64,000 nt of DNA, taken from NCBI RefSeq assembly GCF_022376295.1, contig NZ_CP060140.1, positions 2,546,356 to 2,610,355 of the forward strand, read 5' to 3'. Made by a program: the position numbers and the translations under genes. This document shows, one piece after another, positions 8,202 through 15,098 of this stretch. The notes under the pieces were generated by a model, which searched no databases, was not told the DNA's origin, and saw only the letters and a program-made list of their open reading frames with translations. Position 1 is the stretch's first letter, and each line of letters opens with the position of its first letter. The DNA is from Nodularia sphaerocarpa UHCC 0038. GTDB lineage: Bacteria > Cyanobacteriota > Cyanobacteriia > Cyanobacteriales > Nostocaceae.

Positions 8202-8639
8202 ATGACTTATCGAAATCCTGCACCGACGGTGGATATCATCATTGAATTGGTGGATCGACCACATCGACCGATAGTATTAATTGAGCGCCATAATTCTCCT
8301 TTGGGTTGGGCTATTCCTGGTGGTTTTGTGGATTATGGTGAGGCGGTGGAAGTGGCGGCGCGGCGGGAAGCTGAGGAAGAAACGGGTTTGCAGGTGGAGT
8401 TAATTGAACAGTTTTTGGTCTATTCTGACCCTAAGCGCGATCGCCGTCAGCATACTATCAGTATTGTGTTTTTGGCAACGGCTACTGGGGAACCAATGGC
8501 GGGTGATGATGCTAAGAATGTAGGGATTTTTGAGTCTTGGCGTGTTCCGAGTAATTTATGTTTTGACCATGACCGGATTTTGCAGGATTATTGGCGGTAT
8601 CGGCATTATGGGTTGCGTCCGAGGTTGGGTTTTGATTGA
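8202..8639 (+). CDS. Nudix hydrolase
   Basis: This 145-residue protein carries a complete Nudix box, with GGFVDYGEAVE followed by REAEEETGL. It therefore hydrolyses a nucleoside diphosphate linked to another group, using Mg2+. The N-terminal VDIIIELVDRPHRPIVLIER and the context GWAIPGGF resemble ADP-ribose or NADH pyrophosphatase-type Nudix proteins of cyanobacteria. The substrate cannot be fixed from the sequence. It is followed at 83 bp by the first pentapeptide-RidA gene on the same strand; a functional link is possible but not shown. Confidence 0.85.
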   Translation: MTYRNPAPTVDIIIELVDRPHRPIVLIERHNSPLGWAIPGGFVDYGEAVEVAARREAEEETGLQVELIEQFLVYSDPKRDRRQHTISIVFLATATGEPMAGDDAKNVGIFESWRVPSNLCFDHDRILQDYWRYRHYGLRPRLGFD

Positions 8640-8721
8640 CGAACCGCCAAGTCGCCAAGTACGCCAAGAGAAGAGTTGATTTCTGCGATTATACTGGGTT
8701 AGTGGTGTTTTATGGTGCTTT

Positions 8722-10023
8722 ATGGATGCTGAGACATTGTTGGAGAAATATGCCGCAGGAGAACGGAAATTTCAAAAAGTAAATCTGGCGGAAGAAAATC
8801 TCAAAGGTGCTGACTTAAGTGGGATAGACCTATTTGGTACAAACTTGAAGGGAACTGATTTAAGTGAAGCAAACTTAACTAAAGCAAGCCTTAATAGTGC
8901 AAATTTTACGAAAGCGTCTCTGGAAAACGCGGATTTACATAGCATTACTGCTTCTTCAGCAATATTTACTTGGGCAGACCTGAGTGGTGCTGACTTAAGT
9001 TGGTCAACCTTGAATGATGCTGATTTTAATTCAGCAAACTTAGAAAAGGCAACTCTGATAGGGGTAAATTTAAGCAATGCCAAATTATCATTTGCAAACC
9101 TAGATATGGCAAACCTTAGTGGTGCCAATCTTAGTAATGCAGAACTAAGTGTAGCTTCATTAGGCGGAGCAAATTTGAGTAAGGCTTTGTTGAATAAAGC
9201 AGATTTGGAAGGAGCATACTTAATTGGAGCTAATTTTACTTTAGCAACTTTAAGGGAAGCTAAGTTACAAAAATCCAAAATTCAAGGAGCTAAATTTCAG
9301 AGAGCAAATTTATATCAAGTTGATTTATCAGGAATGAATTTAGCTAATTGCGATTTTACAGGCGCAAGTCTTCCAAGTACAAACCTGACAAAAGCTATTT
9401 TTCAAGGAGCAAATTTAGAAAAGGCTAAACTGCGATGGGCAAATCTTACTAGAGCAAATCTAGATGGTGCAAATCTCAGAAGAGCAGATTTAACTGGAGC
9501 AAATATTTATGGTGCAACCTTCAAAAATGCTGACCTCACTGGTGCGATAATGCCTGATGGGGAAGTTTACCAGCCAACAACCTCTGATGGGGAAATTGGT
9601 CAGCCAGAAACATTATTAGAAAAAGTGATATTTATGACTCGTGAAGTAATTCGGACTGATAACGCACCGGCTCCAGTGGGACCATATAATCAAGCGATCG
9701 CCGCTTCCGGTAAAATGATCTTCGTAGCTGGTCAAATCGCCATTGACCCCCGTCTTGGTGATGTCGTCTACACGGATGACATAAACAAACAAACAGAGCA
9801 GGTAATGGCTAATATGGAGGCTATTCTGACAGCATCTGGTGCAAGCTTTGAAAACGTTGTCAAAACCACAGTATTTTTAGCTGATATGAATGATTTTGCC
9901 GCAGTAAATACGGTTTATGCTCAATATTTTTCTGAAGAAACAGCCCCAGCCCGTGCTTGTGTACAGGTGTCACGTCTACCAAAGAATGTTTTGGTAGAAA
10001 TTGATTGTATCGCTGTAATCTGA
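8722..10023 (+). CDS. Pentapeptide-repeat protein fused to a C-terminal RidA domain (copy 1)
   Basis: This 433-residue protein joins two domains. Residues about 20-275 are A(D/N)LXX pentapeptide repeats (many of the form GADLS, GANLS), which fold into a right-handed quadrilateral beta helix. Residues 305-433 are a full-length Rid-family domain beginning MTREVIRTDNAPAPVGPY. The domain has FVAGQIAIDP, the conserved Arg in ETAPARACV, and the C-terminal LPKNVLVEIDCIAV. RidA proteins hydrolyse reactive 2-aminoacrylate and related enamines/imines from PLP enzymes. The linker contains GAIMPDGEVYQP. The next gene is a shorter paralogue. The fusion is unusual, and an internal ATG at 9634 could give stand-alone RidA. 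Confidence 0.88.
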   Translation: MDAETLLEKYAAGERKFQKVNLAEENLKGADLSGIDLFGTNLKGTDLSEANLTKASLNSANFTKASLENADLHSITASSAIFTWADLSGADLSWSTLNDADFNSANLEKATLIGVNLSNAKLSFANLDMANLSGANLSNAELSVASLGGANLSKALLNKADLEGAYLIGANFTLATLREAKLQKSKIQGAKFQRANLYQVDLSGMNLANCDFTGASLPSTNLTKAIFQGANLEKAKLRWANLTRANLDGANLRRADLTGANIYGATFKNADLTGAIMPDGEVYQPTTSDGEIGQPETLLEKVIFMTREVIRTDNAPAPVGPYNQAIAASGKMIFVAGQIAIDPRLGDVVYTDDINKQTEQVMANMEAILTASGASFENVVKTTVFLADMNDFAAVNTVYAQYFSEETAPARACVQVSRLPKNVLVEIDCIAVI

Positions 10024-10121
10024 CTTTTTATTGATTAACGAACCACTCCAGACGCAGAGGGCGCAGAGAGAAGAGTTGATTTCTGCGATTATACTGGGTT
10101 AGTTGTATTTTAGGGTGCGTT

Positions 10122-11243
10122 ATGGGTGCTGAGGAATTGTTGGAGAAATATGCCGCAGGAGAACGGAAATTTCAAAAAGCAAATTTAAGTGGAGTAGACC
10201 TCAAAGGTGCAAAATTAAATGAGATAGACCTATACAAAGCAAATTTAGATGGAGCAGATTTAAGTGAGGCAATATTTAAAAAAGCTAGTTTTTGGGAAGC
10301 AAGCCTCTCTAGGGCATTTTTAAAATGTACAAATTTAAGACAAATTCAGGGCGGATCGCTGAATTTGTCTTGGGCTGACCTTAGTGGTGCGGATTTAAGC
10401 TTCGCAAATTTGAAAGAGGCAAATTTTTTTAGGGCAGACTTAACAAAAGCAAACTTGACCCAGGCTAATGTCACTAACGCATTATTTGAAAATGCCAATC
10501 TCCAAAAAGCGCAACTTCGGGGAGTCAGTCTGGACAAATCTAATTTGTCAGGGGTGAATTTAGCTGAGGCGGATTTAGTTGGAGTATCCCTAGAACAAGC
10601 AAATCTTCAAGAAGCCTGTTTGCAAGGAGCAAATTTAGAAAGAACCAATCTTTCAAATGCAAATTTAATGCTGGCAAACTTTGATGGTGCAAATCTGAAA
10701 AAGGCGAATTTAACTGGAGCCAATATTTACGGTGCAACCTTTAAAAATGCTGACCTGACTGGTGCGATAATGCCTAATGGGCAAGTTTACCAGCCAACAA
10801 CCTCTGAGCGGGAAATTGTCCAGCCAGAAACATTATTAGAAAAAGTGATATTTATGACTCGTGAAGTAATTCGCACAGATAACGCACCGGCTCCAGTGGG
10901 ACCATATAATCAAGCGATCGCCGCTTCCGGTAAAATGATCTTTGTAGCTGGTCAAATTGCCATTGACCCCCGCCTAGGTGATGTCGTCTACACGGATGAC
11001 GTGAAAAAGCAAACGGAGCAAGTAATGGCTAATATGGAGGCTATTCTGATTGCATCTGGTGCAAGCTTTGAAAACGTTGTCAAAACCACAGTATTTTTAG
11101 CTGATATGAATGATTTTGCCGCAGTGAATGCGGTTTATGCGAAATATTTTACTGAAGAAACAGCCCCAGCCCGTGCTTGTGTGCAGGTGTCACGTCTACC
11201 AAAAAATGTTTTAGTAGAAATTGATTGTGTCGCAGTCATCTAA
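10122..11243 (+). CDS. Pentapeptide-repeat protein fused to a C-terminal RidA domain (copy 2)
   Basis: This 373-residue paralogue of the upstream gene has the same order: pentapeptide repeats at about residues 18-215, a linker (GAIMPNGQVYQP), and a complete RidA domain at residues 245-373 starting MTREVIRTDN. The RidA parts of the two copies differ at only a few residues, while the pentapeptide part is about 60 residues shorter and more divergent. About 50 bp upstream of each start are also shared (TTGATTTCTGCGATTATACT). This points to tandem duplication. The catalytic-pocket Arg in ETAPARACV is kept. The end of this gene begins a tandem repeat array. Confidence 0.88.
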   Translation: MGAEELLEKYAAGERKFQKANLSGVDLKGAKLNEIDLYKANLDGADLSEAIFKKASFWEASLSRAFLKCTNLRQIQGGSLNLSWADLSGADLSFANLKEANFFRADLTKANLTQANVTNALFENANLQKAQLRGVSLDKSNLSGVNLAEADLVGVSLEQANLQEACLQGANLERTNLSNANLMLANFDGANLKKANLTGANIYGATFKNADLTGAIMPNGQVYQPTTSEREIVQPETLLEKVIFMTREVIRTDNAPAPVGPYNQAIAASGKMIFVAGQIAIDPRLGDVVYTDDVKKQTEQVMANMEAILIASGASFENVVKTTVFLADMNDFAAVNAVYAKYFTEETAPARACVQVSRLPKNVLVEIDCVAVI

Positions 11244-11655
11244 AAAAACTCTTGCTCCCCTCCTCGCTGGCGGGGAGGGGCTGGGGGTGGGGTTGCGAGT
11301 TTCAAGTTTCTCGCCTACCAAAGAATGTTTTAGTAGAAATTCATTACATAGCAGCCATCTAAAAAAACTCTTGCTCCCCTCCTCGCAAGCGGGGAGGGGC
11401 TGGGGGTGGGGTTGCGAGTTTCAGGTTTCTCGCCTACCAAAGAATGTTTTAGTAGAAATTGATTGCATAGCAGTCATCTAAAAAACACTCTTGCTCCCCT
11501 CCTCGCTGGCGGGGAGGGGCTGGGGGTGGGGTTGCGAGTTTCAAGTTTCTCGCCTACCAAAGAATGTTTTAGTAGAAATTCATTACATAGCAGCCATCTA
11601 AAAAAACTCTTGCTCCCCTCCTCGCAAGCGGGGAGGGGCTGGGGGTGGGGTTTCC
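11196..11655. repeat. Roughly 119-bp tandem repeat derived from the 3' end of the RidA gene, four copies
   Basis: Units start with CTACC at 11196, 11315, 11434 and 11554. The first unit is the real gene end. Each unit has about 48 bp of RidA C-terminal coding sequence including the stop, then a GC-rich hairpin (CCCCTCC...GGGGAGGGG), then TTGCGAGTTTCAAGTTTCTCG. Units alternate: 1 and 3 carry CTGGCGGGG, 2 and 4 carry CAAGCGGGG, so a dimer of about 239 bp seems to have been duplicated. The open frames here are repeat artefacts. Confidence 0.9.
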
Positions 11656-11797
11656 GGGTTTAGCGATCGCCTTGAGAAAAATTCCCAAATTTAGGCGATG
11701 GGCAAAGCCCCGCCAAAGGCGATCGCACATCACAAAAAACAAAAAATAAATACTTATTAAATTTTCTCAATAAAAAATCACAAAATTACCGACAGAT
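11656..11797. other. Spacer between repeat array and ferredoxin-like gene
   Basis: This short spacer holds two HIP1-type GCGATCGC octamers and an AT-rich stretch. It lies at the 3' ends of the convergent RidA-fusion and [2Fe-2S] protein genes. I see no gene and no clear terminator beyond the hairpins of the array. Confidence 0.5.
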
Positions 11798-12436
11798 TCA
11801 GCCCAATTTGCTCTGGCGTATTACTGGCTGCTCTTCTTCCCTATCCTCCGCAAAATGCTTATCCATAATTACAGGAACTTGTGTACATGGAATCCGACTA
11901 TATCGGGTTTTGTCTGGCATCACTAAATTAGGGCCAGCCTTGCAGTTTTTCATACAGCCAGTACCTTTAATCGTCACTTGATCTTCCAAACCGCGATGAC
12001 TTAAAGCCGCCTCCAAAGCTTGACAAACTGCTTTACCACCACGTTTCATGCAATCAGACTTTTGACACACCAAAATAGTGTGTTTATTTTTAGCTGATTT
12101 CGCCTTATTGGTACTCATTGCTGGGGGTTCCTGAACTGGGGTAGCAGTTGCGACAGTCCCTATCTCAGAACGTGCTGCCATCACACGCTCCGCTTTTAAT
12201 GTAACCTTATCATTTTTTATATCATGCTTCTTATAGCCAACCACTTGCAGCCAAGTTCCCGGCGCTAAACGCAAATCAAAAGCCATGCGTAAATGTTTAG
12301 CGAGTTTAACATAACATTCACCATCGGCAGTACCTAATAACAAACCTTTGACCTTGTAACCATCTTTAATTACAAAATCTATCAACCTTCCTTCCAGGCA
12401 AAACTCTGAGATGTCTGTACTGTAAGATGCACTCAT
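11798..12436 (-). CDS. Thioredoxin-like [2Fe-2S] ferredoxin domain protein
   Basis: This 212-residue protein has an N-terminal beta-rich region (about residues 1-85) of a type seen in cyanobacterial homologues and a Pro/Lys-rich linker. The C-terminal thioredoxin-like [2Fe-2S] domain spans about 115-185. The cluster ligands are the cysteines in CQKSDCMKRGGKAVC and GCMKNCKAGPNLVM, matching the (2Fe-2S) ferredoxin family related to the NuoE C-terminal domain. Such a protein should carry single electrons or sense redox state; its partner is unknown. The next small gene lies 56 bp upstream on the same strand, so the two may be cotranscribed. Confidence 0.82.
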   Translation of the reverse strand: MSASYSTDISEFCLEGRLIDFVIKDGYKVKGLLLGTADGECYVKLAKHLRMAFDLRLAPGTWLQVVGYKKHDIKNDKVTLKAERVMAARSEIGTVATATPVQEPPAMSTNKAKSAKNKHTILVCQKSDCMKRGGKAVCQALEAALSHRGLEDQVTIKGTGCMKNCKAGPNLVMPDKTRYSRIPCTQVPVIMDKHFAEDREEEQPVIRQSKLG

Positions 12437-12492
12437 GTTCCTTAACCTTCTGTTAACTAAATAAGTCTGAATATCTGTTATAGGTCAAAACT

Positions 12493-12771
12493 TCAAAACT
12501 TTCGGTAGCGACTCTTCCAAGAATCTTCAAGACTCCCAATCAAATCTTGGCGAGATGCTGTTAATCGCTGCATTATAGACCACAATTGAACAACTGCTAA
12601 AGGGTGATTAATTTCAACCCGCAATGGCTGGTTAGCCTCACACCAACAGGGAATATCAAGCTCCTGTAAGCGTTGATAGACTTGCCATCTGTCCGCCCAG
12701 TCAACCCCTACACCCACGACGAAATTTTTCTCGATTTCTGAACTTAAAGATTTCAAGCGACTAGCCCTCAA
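12493..12771 (-). CDS. Small conserved protein, Asr1405/Asl0597-like
   Basis: This 92-residue protein has a conserved core (DRWQVYQRLQELDIPCWC, QPLRVEINHPLAVVQLWS, LTASRQDL) that I recognise as the cyanobacterial Asr1405/Asl0597 family of unknown function. The start is not an ATG. The frame opens with TTG at 12771, and a second TTG and a GTG lie a few codons inside, so the N-terminus is uncertain. No signal peptide or membrane helix is seen. It lies 56 bp upstream of the [2Fe-2S] protein gene on the same strand. Family assignment is from memory of its core motif. Confidence 0.65.
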   Translation of the reverse strand: MRASRLKSLSSEIEKNFVVGVGVDWADRWQVYQRLQELDIPCWCEANQPLRVEINHPLAVVQLWSIMQRLTASRQDLIGSLEDSWKSRYRKF

Positions 12772-13439
12772 CGTGCGACTAAATTGCAGTAACTATTTTG
12801 TCTTCACCCCCTAATTCTGAGAATCTTTGGGAGTACCACCTCTTTAAACCAGCATACCTTAAGTGCAAAGTATTCTCAATTGGATTAATAAAAAATCTCA
12901 AAACTTTGTAATAATTTCCGGTTATGAATGGGGGAGTGGGGAGTAGGGAGTGGGGAAGTTTCCTCTATGCGTCCTAAGTCCGATAGCCAAATCAATGGAA
13001 ATGCACTCTTTTGCTCATGCAGAACAGAAAAGTTAGGGGATTTGAGGTTTAAAGGTTTGCATGGCGAGTATTTCAGTTTTGCAAATGTATCTATCCTCAA
13101 TCAACCGCCCTTAAATTTCCCTCATTAACGCTGGAAAAAAGATTCCTGCTCCCTCTCCTTACTAACCAGAGGGTTGGGGTGAGGTTTTTATAGCTGTCTC
13201 AAAAAGTGAGATGCGTTTATTTTGATATTTATAAAATAGTTTCAAATCATTCTCATTAGTAAAAATAAAACGCTACATAATGGCAGTCCAATCATTTTAC
13301 TAAAGAGGAAAAATTACCATTTTCGACACAGAAAAATCTAAATTATTAGATATGAATTAGAGTTGCATTTCTTTTTTAAATGTTAATATGTAGAAGATAA
13401 GCAGTTAAAAGCCATTACTGTTAAAAACCGAGGAGAACC
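12772..13439. other. Spacer upstream of dps
   Basis: This 668-bp region between the divergent Asr1405-type gene and dps shows short repeats (GGGAGTGGGGAGTAGGGAG near 12931) and a GC-rich stretch at 13150-13190. Nearer dps is an AT-rich promoter area with a Fur-like site. Open frames around 12885-13128 on both strands have no recognisable protein content and are not called. Confidence 0.5.
13244..13258. promoter_or_regulatory. Fur-box-like sequence upstream of dps
   Basis: The sequence AAATCATTCTCATTA, read on the other strand as TAATGAGAATGATTT, resembles the Fur consensus made of NATAAT-type repeats. It lies about 180 bp before the dps start. Regulation of dps by iron is common in bacteria, so this is plausible, but a single imperfect match is weak evidence. 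Confidence 0.35.
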
Positions 13440-13994
13440 ATGTCTGATACACAAACCTTATTACAAAACTTTGGTCAGGTTTATGACAATCCTGTATTGC
13501 TAGACCGCAGTGTAACCGCTCCAGTCACTGAAGGTTTTAACGTTGTATTAGCTAGCTTCCAAGCACTCTACTTGCAATACCAAAAACATCATTTTGTAGT
13601 GGAAGGTGCAGAATTTTACTCACTGCATGAGTTATTTAGCGACCACTACGAGCAAGTACAAGATCATATCCATGAAATTGGCGAACGGTTAAACGGATTG
13701 GGTGGTGTACCAGCTGCTAGTTTCAGCAAATTAGCAGAATTAACCTGTTTTGCACAAGAACCCGATGGCGTATATTCTTGCCGCCAAATGGTAGAAAATG
13801 ACTTAGGCGCAGAACAAGCCATCCTTAATGTTATTCGTCGTCAAGCCTCTCAAGCAGAGAGTTTGGGCGACAGGGGTACACGCCATCTATATGAGCAAAT
13901 TCTGTTAAAAACTGAAGAACGTGCTTACCATTTAGCTCACTTCCTCGCTAAAGATAGCTTAACTTTAGGATTTGTCCAACCTGCTCAAAATTAA
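13440..13994 (+). CDS. dps: DNA starvation/stationary-phase protection protein Dps
   Basis: This 184-residue ferritin-like protein has the Dps layout of four helices forming a dodecamer that oxidises and stores iron and shields DNA. The inter-subunit ferroxidase region is seen in KHHFVVEGAEFYSLHELFSD followed by DHYEQVQDHIHEIGERL. Here the usual Trp before the first His-containing helix is replaced by a His. The length is normal. A good ribosome binding site (GAGGAG, 7 bases before the ATG) supports the start. The gene stands alone, with a Fur-like site upstream and a perfect hairpin terminator downstream, so it is probably controlled by iron or oxidative stress. Confidence 0.93.
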   Translation: MSDTQTLLQNFGQVYDNPVLLDRSVTAPVTEGFNVVLASFQALYLQYQKHHFVVEGAEFYSLHELFSDHYEQVQDHIHEIGERLNGLGGVPAASFSKLAELTCFAQEPDGVYSCRQMVENDLGAEQAILNVIRRQASQAESLGDRGTRHLYEQILLKTEERAYHLAHFLAKDSLTLGFVQPAQN

Positions 13995-14066
13995 TGCTTT
14001 GATAATTTCAGTTTGGTGAAGTCTACACTGAGGAAAGAGTTGGCAGACTTAAACCTTAAGAAAATC

Positions 14067-14106
14067 TAAAAATGGCAGGGGTATTTGACTACTCTCTGCC
14101 ATTTTT
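14067..14106 (+). terminator. Rho-independent terminator after dps
   Basis: A perfect inverted repeat, AAAATGGCAG and CTGCCATTTT, encloses an 18-base loop and runs into a T-rich stretch. It lies about 75 bp beyond the dps stop, and its A-tract upstream makes it potentially bidirectional. Confidence 0.85.
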
Positions 14107-14543
14107 AATTTCCACCCATTTGATGATGACAATGTACTAAATTAGCTTGCGTAAGATTTTTTTTGTCGAACAATGTATTGGTTACTGCGAGAAAATCAAG
14201 CCCTGCTTTACATAAATTTGGTATAAATACAAAGAAGTGTAAAAAGATTCTCTCAGTAAGTGATAAAAATTAGAAAATATTGGCAATTAGCTAGTTAGAA
14301 AATATTTCTGTTAAGTACAAATGTTTAAATTAAACTGCTATGAAGATTTTCATCAGAGAAATAATTAATTATTTCACCATGTAGTTAGTTGTCATTACAA
14401 ATATTTGCTCACAAAAAAGCATATAATTATTGAGAATTAATTAAAATTGTTCATCCAACCAATTCAACAGAAACAATAGTAAAAAGAACATCGTCTAACC
14501 TAATTCTTAATTAAGGCAGCAATCAAGTGTAGAACTCAGAAGT
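14107..14543. other. AT-rich spacer downstream of dps
   Basis: About 440 bp of AT-rich DNA without a credible open frame. It contains runs such as ATTAATTATT and TTAATTAAAATT but no clear RNA gene or strong palindrome. I see no feature in it. Confidence 0.5.
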
Positions 14544-14821
14544 GTAGGGTGTGTTGTCGCGCAGCGCAACGCACCGTCAGCAATTCAAGGTGCGCTAGTC
14601 TACGGCGTAAGAGGTTGTTTGAAAAGTCTAATTTATTACTAGCCCTGGCGACTAGAAGTCGCGGCTATACAGACAAAACCCGCCTGCGCGGGTTAAAAAC
14701 CTTAATTCTTCATTAGTCCAGGTCGCTGGACTTCCCTACAGGAAGCCGCTACGCGTCATGCTTGTGTAGTAGCGAATTATATTCGCCCAAAACTTTTCAA
14801 ACATCCTCTAACACACCCTAC
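14544..14821. repeat. Palindromic repeat interrupted by a small inverted-repeat element
   Basis: The outer element has matching ends GTAGGGTGTGTT at 14544-14555 and AACACACCCTAC at 14810-14821, plus an internal hairpin GCGCAACGCACC/GGTGCGC. Its right half is split by a 198-bp element at 14611-14808. Removing that insert and one copy of TAA restores a compact palindrome typical of cyanobacterial dispersed repeats. Confidence 0.7.
14611..14808. mobile_element. MITE-like element with 17-bp terminal inverted repeats and TAA target duplication
   Basis: The ends are GAGGTTGTTTGAAAAGT and ACTTTTCAAACATCCTC, inverted repeats matching at 16 of 17 positions, flanked on both sides by TAA. The interior is a chain of hairpins (GCGACTAGAAGTCGC, ACCCGCCTGCGCGGGT, GTCCAGGTCGCTGGAC, GCGAATTATATTCGC) with no coding capacity. 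A second copy with different flanks is at 54086-54257. A 3-bp TNA duplication and GAG ends are typical of some IS5-family (IS1031-type) elements, so an unseen transposase of that type may have moved it. Confidence 0.75.
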
Positions 14822-15098
14822 GCTTAATTCATCTTTCTTCATATACTTGATATTCAGGGCTAATTATTCGCCTGTTACTTTTACCGCCGAGTAGGAACTG
14901 GCTGAACACAGGTGGCGATGTCTTTGAGAAGCTGCGCCTACGCCTGTCGCACTGATACACTGAAGCTACGTTGCAATTGAGAAAAAATCAGGTCTGTGCT
15001 AACTCAAACCTGGAAAACTTAATAATAAATAATATGACCGAGGGTAAAGACCCTTAAAATAATCAAGATTTGTATTCTCTTACTCCAACCCAAATACT
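14822..15098. other. Upstream region of carB
   Basis: This 277-bp region leads into carB. It contains a small hairpin GGGTAAAGACCC at about 15044-15055 and an AT-rich stretch before the start. I see no gene and cannot fix a promoter. Confidence 0.4.

Noticed and set aside
8772..9278. 168-codon minus-strand open frame inside the first pentapeptide-RidA gene
   Set aside because: Antisense of the regular pentapeptide repeat codons gives a repetitive open frame by composition; no start signal and no family resemblance.
11221..11663. Open frames of 66-86 codons in the 119-bp repeat array
   Set aside because: They read through repeat units and hairpins and repeat the same peptide; they lack ribosome binding sites and are explained by the array.
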